A stretch of 64,000 nt of DNA from Blattamonas nauphoetae (taxonomy: Eukaryota > Preaxostyla > Oxymonadida). The notes under the pieces were generated by a model. The model had not been told where the DNA came from. It searched no databases and saw only the letters and a program-made list of their open reading frames with translations. Numbering within the stretch: the stretch's first letter is position 1; every line of letters starts with the position of its first letter. Below, in pieces: positions 1-11,500 of the stretch. The position numbers and the translations under genes are program-made. The DNA lies in assembly GCA_033064195.1 (NCBI GenBank), contig JARBJD010000317.1:1-64000 (forward strand), given 5' to 3'.

Positions 1-1499
1 TCACCCTGTTTGATTGGTGATCCTCTGTAGACAATATTGACGGACTCTGATGTTGATATTCCTCTTCTCCACCAGCGATTTTCACTTCGATCTGTTGGAA
101 ACCATGAATGGAAAGAAGTTGCATCTGTTGTTGCTCTATTCCTCTTATAATCTTTTCCTCTGAAGTCAAACGTTCGTGGCATACAAATTGAATTCTCAAA
201 CTCTTCTGTTGCAGAACATCCAATGAAATCACCATTTACCATCATCATTTGATAGAACTCCGGTGAGATCGTTGACATCGGGAAATTGGGATAGTTTGAT
301 CCAAGCATTGAATAAACCAACGTAGTGAGGATTTCTGAAGACTGTACATTCATTTGGTCGTTCAGGGAATAAGCACATCAGATTCATGAGATTGTTGTTG
401 TTTGATACTGATGTTTGATCTCACTCCCATTGCATTCGCTTTTGATTGAACGACTGTGTGTCAATTCTTTCTGCTTCAGAACATAAAGAGTCTTTGAATA
501 TGTGTTGAAGAGTGATTGTTTTGTTGCATCTGTGATTTGATATCCATAACAAATTGTTGAGACTTTGTCCACTGATGAATTCAGAACAGATGAAACGACT
601 GATTCAGTACGATATTCTCTGAAATAAGGTCATCCCGATAAAGATCATATTGTTGAATCGGATTCCATTTGAGTAAATTCCTGTACACTTCGTGTATTCT
701 CCTTCACGCATAAAATCCATCTGAGGACGATTCACCATTTCAGCCAAATCCTTTCTGGATAGCGATCACGACTATTCTCGAGATTTTTCTAATAACAGTG
801 GACAATCGAACAGGACAATACACAAGTGAATCTGTTGTCAAATGAAATCTCAAACGCAGATTACCAAAGATTGAATTCGGATATTGATCAAAGGTACTTA
901 ATGGTAGGAGATTCACAAATGGAATAACCAATGGAATTGTAAATGTGATCGTTGGAGTGTCAGGATCCCAAATTGGAGTGAGCAGTATCCGCATACACTT
1001 GGATCCATTCTCTGAACATTTTCCCAAAGACTGTAACAATACTTCATGTTGTTTTTCTCTTCAAATGACTTGAATGTGTGATACAGAAATGATTCATGAA
1101 CATGATTGTTCTGAAGTGAATTGTCGATGATGTTCCCTTGACTATCAACCAGTCTCATATCTCGAATTGCATCTGATGATGATTTGAATCCGTAGAACAT
1201 TCCATAGACTTCAGCTCCTCCTTGAAAATGCATTGTTGGTTGATGAAACGGAACAGTAACCGTTAGATCTATTCGTAAATGACTCTTCGAAAACTCCGTC
1301 ACATCATGGCCGTCATAACTCCCAAGTGGAACTTCAATTTCATCAGTAATTCTACATGGCATGGGAGGATTTGTTGGATGAACTTCCTGAATCGAATACA
1401 CGTGGTTCTGAATCCATTGTTTCGGCAGTATGATTGCACCTCAATTTGCTCAATTAATGTCGATGTTGGTTTGGATTGATTTGCTCTTATGCTTCTCAT
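1..1499 (-). pseudogene. Polinton capsid-like gene, copy 1 (runs off window)
   Basis: Capsid-like (probably double jelly-roll type) fossil gene running past the left edge. Recognisable blocks are an N-terminal stretch around 900-1400 with HVHESFLYHTF and a later stretch around 800-950 with a beta-rich core ending in SLVYCPV. The second block resembles a block in the neighbouring copy at 1510-3402 (NEDAFVCCPV, with the preceding FGxLxLxxxxxxD), so the two look like paralogs. The likely start at about 1499 is preceded by the element's T-rich motif. Capsid assignment is by resemblance and gene context; no fold search was possible. Confidence 0.6.
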
Positions 1500-1509
1500 T
1501 TATGGAAAA

Positions 1510-3402
1510 ATAAAAATACAATTCGTTGGCAAGACTTTTCAATTTGGGATAATCCCTAAATCTTTATGTAGTGCTTTCAATGTGTGATTTGGATAGTATT
1601 CAACTCTTGGTTCATCATTCCTGTATCGTAAGACCCACCACGTTGTTGCAGTTGTTGCTAATATCGGTGCTGGAGGATGCGTAAATGTTGTCATATCTCC
1701 ACCACTTTGACTTGGATTATAAACATTGTAGTATGTGTCGAGATTACCTTGATATATTGGTTGAGATCCTCAATGTGACAGGAACGTTCTGACCTTTGGA
1801 ACTGATGGAATCACTACAGTTTGTTGGACATCCGCTTCTCTGAGTTGAAAAGCATAAAAGGAAATCAGAATTGTCATGAATTGGTCTCACTCTTGTCATT
1901 GTTTCGTTTGGATAATTCATATCACCAGTGAGTTTATCTTCGACAAGAGGATCTGTTAATGATCGCTCCAGATCATCAGGGACAGCTAGATATGAATCGA
2001 GATTGAGAGTCGATAATGCAAACTGATAAAGCGAGCTCCAATAGTGGTAGTCGGATTATCCGGATAGTATTTGTTCAGTAGATTCACACGAAGATCTTTC
2101 TGCATTGGATTGTGGAAACAGGTGACTTCATTATCGTAATGACGAAACAGTAACATAAGATCCTTTGCATTCACAACAACCATTTGCTGAGTACAATCAA
2201 TTCCTGTTGCCGTTGGTGTCTTCTGAAATGGATAGAATGAGATCTTCTCTGCTGGAATTGTTCCTGGACGATTCGTGTACATCTCCTTGAGACTTTCTTC
2301 GCAATTTCTTTCATTTTGTATCCAGCACTCATGCAATAAACGTCATCAACGCGATAATCAGTGATGTTTAGAGAAATGTACTGGTCCATATATTCTGGTT
2401 CTGTCGCGACAACGCCTGCAGAATTAAAGTAGATGTCTTTGTTACAGTTGGTTGCTGAAATGATTGACCGATTTGAACGAAGTTCTGGTGCATGATGTGA
2501 CGAGATTGTTCATAAAGAATGGACGATGTTTAATGCAATCAGCAATTGATGTTTTAATTGATGGTGCTGCTGCAGTCCCAACTACGATTGATGATAGAGT
2601 ATTTTGAAAGTGAGTTCAGGATTCACAGGACAACAAACAAAAGCATCTTCATTGATGTTCACACTCAATTTCAAATCACCGAAAAGACAACGAGGATAGT
2701 CAGTCATTCCTGAGAAAATGAGAAGATCTTCAAGGTTGATTGACACACGAATCGGCACATCAATGGTATCTTTGAAAACACCAGTGCCAGACGTTGTTGT
2801 GAAATCCGATAGTTGAATGTACACCCGGCAACAGATTCATCGTGAGTCCAAGCATTTTGCCATGGTGTGTGCGAGTGTTTCCGGTTCTCCAATTGACTCT
2901 TTGGTTTGATCATGTTGTAGATATGTGATTCCATCGACACATCATTGTTTGCTGTGCTAGTGATTCTTTGATTGTTGTGAAGAACTGTGAACCTACTAAA
3001 GATCGATGCCGAATGTTTGAGTCCGACGAAGATGAATATCCTCTCATTCATGAACGATCCAACTTTTCCAGCTGTAGTTTGCCAATTGTTGACTTTCAAT
3101 GTCGCTGTCATTGTGAAAGTAATGAATGAATCATCAATTTGACAAATATCTTGATTGCCAGTGAGTGGAATGATGATCTCTTGTCCTTTGTAGAATCTTG
3201 AATTCTCCGATGGTTTCAACTCTTCGATCGAAGTGCTGTGTGCGCCATCGTTCAATAGGAAATTGACATGATGTTCTGACATTAATTGCTGTTGGATTTG
3301 ACCAATATCATCTCTGGTGTACTTTATTGATCCAGTACTGTTTCCAGTCAATGTTGATGCTCCATGTCTTTTGTTTGTCAGATGTGTAATGTGTGAGTTC
3401 AT
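1510..3402 (-). pseudogene. Polinton capsid-like gene, copy 2
   Basis: Second capsid-like fossil gene, beginning at 3402 five bases after a T-rich motif on the minus strand. The N-terminal part carries an ITHLTNKRHGAST start and a beta-rich region with YKGQEIIIPLTG; a later part carries FGDLKLSVNINEDAFVCCPV, matching copy 1. The span of about 630 codons is the size expected of Polinton major capsid proteins. It is broken. In viruses of this kind the protein forms the hexagonal shell; here only the family and position can be claimed. Confidence 0.65.
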
Positions 3403-3408
3403 TTTAAC

Positions 3409-3420
3409 AAAAATAAAAAG
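3409..3420 (-). promoter_or_regulatory. T-rich motif upstream of Polinton gene starts
   Basis: On the minus strand this reads TTTTTATTTTT and sits just before the start of the capsid-like gene at 3402. The same block recurs near 1506-1518, 3732-3744, 4103-4116, 4735-4748, 5741-5754, and in shorter form (TTTTTATTTC / TTTTTATTCC) at 7043-7052 and 7121-7130. Six full copies lie roughly 5 to 20 bases before a likely ATG on the minus strand. A shared core-promoter role is inferred. Confidence 0.6.
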
Positions 3421-3507
3421 TCCTTTTGCTTATTTCCTTTCAACTTTTCTTTGCCTTTGGTTTCAGCTTTTCTTCCAGCTTCAGTATTTCTCCTCTGAGC
3501 TGATTCG

Positions 3508-3725
3508 CTAGTGAATTGTTTCCTTCATTGATTGCTTGCTCGTATTGTGCCATCTTTCTGCATGGATTTGTTGATCAGATTTCACATCTGGTATCATTTC
3601 CACACCTGTCTGTGCAATCTTGGAAATCACTGGTCCAACGAAGGGAATGAGATTCAAAATGGTGCTCCAATTCTGAGAATGGTTTTGCCGACTCCTGCAA
3701 ATTTTGATAACCAACCTGGTGCCAT
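3508..3725 (-). pseudogene. Small Polinton gene, hydrophobic, unknown
   Basis: Short gene starting MAPGWLSK at 3725, right behind a T-rich motif (3732-3744). The product has a hydrophobic stretch LNLIPFVGPVISKIAQ and then becomes charged. Small proteins with an amphipathic or hydrophobic N-terminus are common next to Polinton capsid genes (minor capsid or membrane-active proteins), but no family was recognised. It belongs to the fossil element. Confidence 0.45.
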
Positions 3726-3784
3726 TTATGTAAAAATAAAAATATCAATATTGGATTTACAAACCTTTGAATTGAATTTTGGAA

Positions 3785-4095
3785 TTTGACGACTGAGGAA
3801 TGTCATCATTGGAGTATCGTCCATTTCGTAGCGGTTCATACTCGATCATTTGTCTTTGATCTGAGATGTCCTGTCTTTGTGGCTTTGTGACTGATTCATT
3901 GCTTTACTTTGCTGATAGGAGTCCATCATTCCTCCTAATCCTTGAAGAATTCCTCCTGCTGTTTGTCCGAATTTACTGTTGGTTTGTGACAGTAATCCAC
4001 CTCCGACTTGAAGTAATGAGGGTGCTAATGGTTTGATGAATTGAAAGAATTGTTTGCCAATATTTTTGAGTTTGTTGAAACTTCCTGGGCGCCAT
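3785..4095 (-). pseudogene. Small Polinton gene, Gly/Gln-rich, unknown
   Basis: Begins MAPRKF at 4095 directly behind a T-rich motif at 4103-4116. Composition is rich in Gly, Gln and Ser. The shared MAP start with the gene at 3725 suggests the two could be distant relatives. No function recognised; part of the fossil element. Confidence 0.35.
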
Positions 4096-4206
4096 TTTTA
4101 GTAAAAAATAAAAAATCTAATTCGTTAATTAATCTAACGGGGATTGCCTTCGTCAATGAAATGCCATAGTTGAGAATCGTGTTGTATGCTTCGTTGTAAG
4201 CAATTC

Positions 4207-4728
4207 TCATATCTTTCCTCCAACAAGGATCTTGAAAATGGTTCTGAATATTGGGAGAGAATTAATGCATGAACATTTTGTTGACAGATCATCCAATTCG
4301 ATTACCACATCGTTGATTCCAGTTAATGTCGCAATCAGTGCACATAAATCACTTTGGTTTGTGATCAGTTTCTTCGAAGGTTCAATGAGATTATTCAGTA
4401 GTTTCTTTTCACAAGCAAATGCATTCTTGTAGACAAGCAGTAGTTGATCTTTGAATGCTGAAATGTTTGATGTGTACTCACGAAGCGGAATTGAGCGGGA
4501 TTGCATTGGTGCTGATGGATAGGTCTCCAATGGTGGCGGATCATATATATCTCGTTCATTGGTGTCCGTAGGTTCAGAGCAAACATGATCCATCTCCATC
4601 TTTGACCCTCTATGATCTACTCCAGATTTGCTTCGATCTTCAATGATGACATTGTTGGTGATTGATGTTGGAACGGAAGAAGAACTTGTGTGTTTTGTAA
4701 ATTGACAACTTAGAATTGGTTGCATCAC
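4207..4728 (-). pseudogene. Polinton gene of unknown function
   Basis: Starts with MMQPILSCQFTKHTSSSS at 4728, a few bases behind a T-rich motif (4735-4748). About 173 codons: a Ser/Thr-rich N-terminal third, then a mixed region with ALIATLTGINDVVIELDDL. No family recognised. Its place in the minus-strand gene block and the shared upstream motif mark it as an element gene. Confidence 0.45.
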
Positions 4729-4765
4729 TTTCTATAAAAATAAAAAATGATTATTTATGTTTTAA

Positions 4766-5727
4766 TTAACTGCTTCCTCCCATGGTCTTGACTAAATGTG
4801 CGTATTGAGCGTATTCAGGCATGTAATCATTTTGGTATCTACTGATGTCTTCATTTCTTGATTGATATGCTTCACGCGTCAGTTGATTCACAAGTGTTGA
4901 GATGGCAGTAGTATGTCGACCCAGGAAAGTAGTTAAATATTCTGTGTTCTCAATGATATCTAGAAACTGTGGATGAATCTGTTCCTTAAATGCTTTTCTT
5001 GTCTTTAATCTCTGATGTTCTGGATTTGAACTGATGAAGTTTTCAACGTAGTCTTCAAGCCATTGATCCCACATCCGTGCTGCAACTTTCGATTGAATGG
5101 AATTGAAACCATATTGTCCAATATATTGTTGCTGACATCTGCAGGTTGTTCTCGACTTGCACGATAAACCTTCAACGTCTCATGCATGAATTCACCAACA
5201 GCTTTCTTCATGATTGCATATGGTTGTTTTGATCGTTGTTCTTGCATTTCTGAGTAGCTAATGTCGTGATATGTTGATGGTACTTCATATGTACCAGTTT
5301 TGAGAAAATTCTGATGGACAGCTTTGATTTTTCTTCCGTTATCTTGACGAAATTGTGAATATGATGTCTGACGACGTGAATCTGGTGTTGGATTCATTGA
5401 ATAGTAAGTCTCGATGACAGGTCGACTGTGATATGGTGCAAGCATGAAACCATTGGCGGCGATCAGATCTTTTGTGTCTTTGTCGTAGACCATCACATCA
5501 GGAACTTTACCGTATTTTTCCATTTTCACTTCCCAATTGTGTCCAGTTCGTTCAATATATTCCAATGCTGATGGAACACTACTGAGTGCAGAATTGAATT
5601 TGGTGCGAATGTCATCATCAGCATAAATTTGTTTCATCGCATCTCTGGTTGCCTGTTCATATCTCATTTTCGGTCTCTTCGCCTGTGCTTTTCTTTGTGG
5701 TGGATTAAACTTTATCTTTTCAGTCAT
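4766..5727 (-). pseudogene. Polinton gene of unknown function, charged
   Basis: Likely start MTEKIKFNPPQRK at 5727, just behind a T-rich motif (5741-5754). The N-terminal part is basic and helical; the C-terminal part ends in a Glu/Tyr-rich helix and TMGGSS. No recognised domain. It lies back to back with the plus-strand ATPase gene, so 5728-5786 is a short divergent promoter region. Fossil, broken. Confidence 0.45.
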
Positions 5728-5786
5728 GTTGTTTTCATACAAAATAAAAAAATGAAAACTACATTTTAAATGCAGATAAATCACAA

Positions 5787-6706
5787 ATGAAAAGATCAAC
5801 ATCGGCAAAACCTTTGGTTTCGCGGAGGGTGGAACCCTTTTCATTGACAGCATATGTGAATGCTAAATTAAGTGAAGCATCAAACAGAAATGTTTCTCAT
5901 GAAGTCCAATCACAAATACATCCAGACTTGAATTTCAATCGCAAAAGTGTGAATGTCCTCGTTGGAAACAGAGGAAGTGGAAAACCTTTAATGCTCTTCG
6001 AGAGGTTGCCAAGCTCCAGTCTTGCCTTGGCAAGGTGTCGAACCCGACTAGGGTCGAGAATGTTCAAGTTCGGAATGAACTATTCCATTTGTTCGTCTTC
6101 GTCACTGATAAGAACATTGATCCAACCTTCGATAAATTCAAACCAATACTGAACGTTCCATACGTGAAAGTGAAATATGATGAAGCACTACCATTTCTCT
6201 TGGAACTGTCTCAATCGAAAGCTGCTTATGAAGAAATAATTGACAATCAATGGCAAGACAGAATTACTGATGAATGCAGAGATGAACTGTTCGATGCTCT
6301 GTACATTGATGACTTCTCAGTTAAGAATCTCCAAACAATTATCCTCCTCGATGACTGTCGTAGAATCCTAGGTGAACGAAGGACATCCAAAAATAGAATG
6401 ACAATGATGGACTTGTTACTGGAAAATCGACAACCGAAATTCACTTTCTTTCTGACGATGCATGAGCTCTTCAGTTTGTCAGCAGACATGAAGTCAAACA
6501 TCGATTCAATGTGGATCTTTGGAGGGTTCAATAAAGAACGAATCAGCAGAGTCTATCCTCAGTTGAACTCACCAATTGACATTCGACAATTCTGGAATGT
6601 CTACCAACGAAAACAAAAATGTGAAGCAATCATTCTTCGATACAATACTGATGGAGTAGCACTGAATGAGATCAACAAAGATGGTCTAATCAGAAGGGTC
6701 GGATAA
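5787..6706 (+). pseudogene. Polinton packaging ATPase (FtsK/HerA, A32-like)
   Basis: Only plus-strand gene of the element. It encodes a Walker A motif (LVGNRGSGK) followed by a Walker B block (TIILLDDCRR) and a typical downstream strand (FTFFLTMHE) of the FtsK/HerA superfamily. In Polintons and related DNA viruses this ATPase pumps the genome into the capsid. Gene order next to the capsid genes supports the role. Part of the fossil element and broken. Confidence 0.8.
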
Positions 6707-7036
6707 GTCTTGGATGAGATTACCAATCATCTCGTCAAGACTTCGAAGCCTCATGCTGAGAGTATCTGTCAACGTTCGTATTGATTCTTCAATGTCTGAT
6801 AATCTCTGATCAATCGAGGATTCACCTATGCTTTCATTACTTGATTTCCTAAGTGCTATCTCACCTCTTATTTTTGTTATTCTGTATCCATCAATTTGAA
6901 TCATCCGATTTAGTTTTTGAGTCGTCAATTCATTCAATTCCTTTCTGTTCTTTTCCAAATATCTCTGAAAGTCGTGAATGTTTGTGAACTCTTTCTGTTC
7001 AGGATCAAAAGGTTCTAATATTTTCAATGATGTCAT
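6686..7036 (-). pseudogene. Polinton coiled-coil gene
   Basis: 116-codon frame starting MTSLKILEPFDPEQKEF at 7036, a few bases behind a T-rich motif. The product is helical with heptad-like Leu/Ile spacing through DIEESIRTLTDTLSMRLRSL. Its end overlaps the end of the plus-strand ATPase gene by about 20 bp. Function unknown; element gene by position and upstream signal. Confidence 0.5.
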
Positions 7037-7149
7037 TTCACTGAAATAAAAACTTCCGAAACAATTTCGAAACTACACCAAATTAAATTCATTAATGAAC
7101 TCTGGTGACAAATCATCGACGGAATAAAAATATTCGAAACAGTTTTGAT

Positions 7150-7815
7150 TTAAACTAAATTGAATTCACATATGAACTCAGGAGTAAAATTGTCAATTGA
7201 GTCTGCGTGATATCTCGTGTGTTGAATAGGAACGTACACCACATTCGACAAACTGGTGAGTCCATTCAGTAGAGTAGCTACGACATTTCCGTGTTTGTAT
7301 TCAATGAATTGTCCAACAAACTGAAACTGTCTTCGCTTCTTCTGAAACTTGGCAACAGTTTTGTTCAGATCAAGGTGGATCAATAGTATATTTCCTGGTT
7401 TGTATCGCCAAAGCATCTGTGTTGTTTGATGTCGTTGAATGTTCTTCAATTGTTCTTCACAACTGGAGATATACAGTGCTTCGATTTCACGATTGTTTTG
7501 TGCTTGCTGTGGAGTGAACTTGTTCCAGTAAGCTCGATGCGGAGTCATGTTGTAGTATTCAACCATCTGATTCATCAATGAATGATTGGCCATCTGTGTC
7601 GCATTGTCTTGGAATCCATCTCTGATTGTTCTGATCACTCGATCGACAATTCGATTATGATTTGTGAATGGTGAACTCGTGAAATAAGTACTGACTTTCT
7701 GCTTCTTAGGGTATGCCACAAAACCCATCAAATCCACAAAAGTCAAACGTCCAGGATAAATGGGAAGAACAATGGAAGAGACATTCAGCCTTGCAGTGAT
7801 AGCTTGCGCAAACAC
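7150..7815 (-). pseudogene. Polinton retrovirus-type integrase, C-terminal part
   Basis: Carries the landmarks of Polinton rve-type integrases: a block with NHNRIVDRVIRTIRDGF, then MVEYYNMTPHRAYW and FTPQQAQ, followed by an SH3/chromo-like C-terminal region with WRYKPGNILLIHLDLNK. Integrases of this type insert the element DNA into chromosomes. The N-terminal part is not seen beyond about 7815, so this is an incomplete copy and helps place the right edge of the fossil. Confidence 0.85.
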
Positions 7816-7860
7816 CTGTGGGAGGAGATGTAGGTGAATCTTTATGAGTTGATCAACTGG

Positions 7861-8580
7861 TAAAACCGTTTAATGGGCAACTTTTTAGACACATCTTTTA
7901 GTGATAAAATTCTTCATCAATTATCACGAAATTATTGAGAAAACATCAAAGGATACGAAAAAATCTGAAGAACTGATGCAATATTACCGAACCGTCCTCA
8001 TCACTCAAATATGTTGACTGTCTCTCATCCAAGATCAGATAAAGAGCATGAAGATTAACTACCACTGTCCCAGTCGAGTGTTGTTGATCCTTCTTTGAAC
8101 AGCAATGAAGACTGGAGCACACGAGCAGTGTGAACCATTCAGTGTCTTATTCGTCCAGGGAACCTGTTCGGATCATTCTTCACCACAGTTTTTGGGAAAA
8201 GTGTCTGAGAAAAAGAGATGAATGAAAAAACGACAATACACACCATCTTTGAGCTTGATCGAGACATCTTCTTGACTCAATCAGGATCTGGGCGATTCAA
8301 GAAGAAGATGATTCACGACTTGATCCATTCTCGAATAATTCTACGAAAAAAGATACACGTGAAAAAACTATCATTCAGACCTTATTGTCATCAGAATCGT
8401 CGGCATTTCGAATCACTGAGTTCAGTTTCGTCGAGAGATGATGCTAAAATAGAGATGGAAGAACAAATAAATAAACGAAGAAGGACAGACACACACAGGT
8501 TAGGGAAGGCAGTAACATTCGAGTTGCGTGATTTTATTCATGTTTGATCAAATCAAATATTGCTCAACTGCCTGTTTCCC
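7861..8580. other. No gene recognised
   Basis: AT-rich stretch between the Polinton and a decayed surface gene. A plus-strand open frame of 109 codons (8218-8547) has no recognisable domain and Lys/Arg-heavy composition; it is not called as a gene. Confidence 0.5.
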
Positions 8581-11500
8581 TTAATTGAGACAGTCTTCAC
8601 GATGCTCGTCCATTTCATGAGTGCATGGCTTTGGTGAGAAAGGGTGCTGACAAGGAAGTTGAATGATTCCACGGTTTTGATGGTTTTCTCCATTCTGATC
8701 AGTCAGAGTCAGGTTGATCCCAACAGCTTGGTCGCCTGTCAGCTGGATGAGTGATGATTGGACGGTGGAGAGGGAGGAGACAGTGTTTGAGTCCAGTTTC
8801 ACTTCTCCATTCTCGTTCACAACAATCAATCCTTCTTCCAGTGTCGATTGCGACAGATTAAGACTGACGAACGAGAGAAGGAGTGTCTAGATCGTCGAAT
8901 ACGTTGTTCACCATCTGTCCCTTCCCATCCCTTCTCCTTCTCCGTTGATCTCCACTATCCGAACTGTTGTCTCTCCAACCGAAGACTTCCACAGTGTGGA
9001 GTAGTGCGAGGATTGAACTCGTGCAGGAGAGAGTGAAGGTCGACATCGTAGATTGATGAAGGTGCCTGCGTCGATGAGGAGAGGATGACACTCGAACGGA
9101 GAGAGGGTGTATTCAATGTTCTTTCCCAGTTCTCTTTGTTCAGTGTGTGAGTATCAGTTCCGAGAAGACGGATCTAAATGGTTGTTCTGTTCGACATGCA
9201 CGAAACGAAGAGGCAGTGCTGAACGAGAATCGATCGATGTGAAGTTGCTGTTGGTCATCGTGATGGTGCAAGAAGTGAACGAGAGTGTGCCAGAGAGGGA
9301 CGAGAACAGAGACTGGTGAGTCGATTTGGAAGGGACGATGATGGCGAGAGACGAGAACGACAGACTGGACGTTGTGGCATCTTTCGGAGAATTGACGAAG
9401 CAGCCATCCAACGAGAAGGACAGTGTTGACGATTCATCGTTCCCTTCAATGCACAGATCACGCTGCGGCTCGAGTTGAGTCGTTGCAGTGATCCTCTCCA
9501 TCACTTTCATCGCGTCAACCGATGCTTCCTTCATTCGGCGCAGTCCCAGTTCGAGCGAGTTGCAGGACATGAAGAAGTGCCCACACTTCTCAAATCCCTT
9601 CTATCGTCGTCGATCTCAACTGGTCCTTCCAGAGCCACCAGATAGGGAAGCAGAGATGTTGGGGCCGGTTGCTGTGTCCTCTCCCAAATCGATGATCCCT
9701 TCTCACGAGAGAAGCTGTTCTCCCATTTCGTTGATGTCATGGTCTTATCCAGATTCTTTCCAACAACATACACGTCGATCTCGATTTCTGTGTCGGTGTT
9801 GGAGGAAGGAGAGTCAAAGACGAGGTCTGTCATCAGATAATTGAAGCTGTTGGCCTGAAGTACGGTTGTGTTCACAAATTCGAGGAAGATCGCGTTCGTT
9901 TGGCCTGAACACGTGCAGATCGTGAAAGTGTTGTTGTGGAGAAGGAAGGATGTGGATTCTGTAATGATCGCAGAAATCACACTTGCCTTCTCGTTCAACG
10001 ATGCAACACATGTGAAGAATGTCTGGTTCACGTTGAGACTTGAACCCGAGAGAATCTGGATCAGAGTGGATGGGATGTGTGTGGAGTCTTGTTGTGTGAG
10101 TGAACAATTCGACATTTCCAAGTGAGCCTGATTGGTATTTCAGAAGAGATGAATGCTGGAAAGTGGAAGGGATTTCGACGAACAGCTGCTCAATTGACAT
10201 GTTCGCTCTGATCGTGAAGAGGCTGTTGGGTGTTTCAGATGTCGATGTTTCTTTGATGACAAGATGTTGCTCATTTCCAGCGAGTGTCGTGCCTTCGGTT
10301 AATGTCAGTTCGGCTGAATGGTCGATGGATGTTCTGAATGTCACTGTTTTGTCTGGTGTGTCTCCGATTCTCGAGTGAAAAGCAGTGAGTGAAGCACATG
10401 GATACTCCGAGAAGCCACAAACCGACACATCACACGAATCGTTCGAGATGATCATTTCGTCCCCGAGCGACGAGAAATAGAGGAAGAGTGTGACAGAAAC
10501 AGGATGATCTCCTTCTTTCACAGCAAAGTCTGCCAACGAGTCTGAACCCGTTGTCCAGTCAAAGTCTAGAGACGATGAGAGAACTGATTCTGACAGAGAT
10601 GGGTGTGAGATGAAGATCAGATTGGTTGTTGCTTTTGGAGACGAGCAGGAAGGGAACGGTTTGGATGAGTGGGTGAGTGTGAACGTGCTTCCTTCCGAGA
10701 GAGTCACATCAAGAACACCAGAGCGCGTGGAAGCTGTGGAGTTGCCGGAGACGAAGGATGTGTTTGAGAGAGTGACTAACTGGGGGGGTTGGATGGTGGC
10801 AGACATGATGGAGGAAGATGTGGATGAGGAGAACGATGTGAAGGAGCAGGACGTGATTGTGAGTGAACCGGCTGTGTGGCGAGTGATCAGCGAGCGAGCG
10901 AAAGAGGCGACGGTGGCTTCGAAGGAGAGCGATGAGATGACGAGTATTCCATTTGGGATTCCGAATGATCACCCCACCAACACTGAGATTAATCTTTGCT
11001 CTATCTCTCCCACAAGCAAGATGGCGTTTGAGTTCGAAGTGATCGTTTCGGACATCTTCGTCTCTTCTTGAATGTTGATCAGTGTAGAGGCATCTTCACT
11101 TGTTCCTCTTCAAATTCCCTTTCCAATCATCTCACAAGCAATTCCAAAATGACCGGACTGGGGAATGTTCTTCCTTTTCTCTCAATCTTTATCAACTGCA
11201 CGGCCCAACCACGACCAAATCAACAAGCAACGACGAACCAACTGAAGTCGATGAATCGAATCCCCTCAAATTGGTCTCGTCTGCCTCGGAGTTGATCTGC
11301 GGAAAGTGAGACTAAACAATCTGTGTGGCGAAGGAGGAGCCTGAGATGATGACGAGTGTCCCAGTTGGTGCATCGTTGGACGATGGTTCGGGGAACTTGA
11401 AAGGGTCGGCGAGATGAGAGGAGCGGAGGACGATATGCAGCACGTGATTGTTGTTGTGACGGACGAGCCAAGTGAAGAGGAGAGTTGGTGCCGAATGAGC

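Larger units (their letters stand above)
1..7860. mobile_element. Polinton/Maverick-type virus-like element, broken
   Basis: Fossil virus-like element. Parts seen: two capsid-like genes, several small genes of unknown role, an FtsK/HerA-type packaging ATPase, a coiled-coil gene and the C-terminal part of a retrovirus-type integrase. All point to the minus strand except the ATPase. This gene set is diagnostic of Polintons. No protein-primed DNA polymerase and no protease were recognised; they may lie left of the window or be gone. No terminal inverted repeat was found, the left end is outside the window, and the right end is placed just past the integrase remnant, so both limits are approximate. 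It is broken in several places (roughly half a dozen or more), but the remaining frames are long, which suggests a fairly young fossil. Confidence 0.88.

Noticed and set aside
8218-8547. 109-codon plus-strand frame
   Set aside because: No domain, no codon or composition support, no start context; possible chance frame in AT-rich DNA.
9868-11071. Plus-strand frames antisense to the decayed surface gene, e.g. 153 codons at 10610
   Set aside because: The minus strand carries the family motifs; the plus frames do not resemble proteins.
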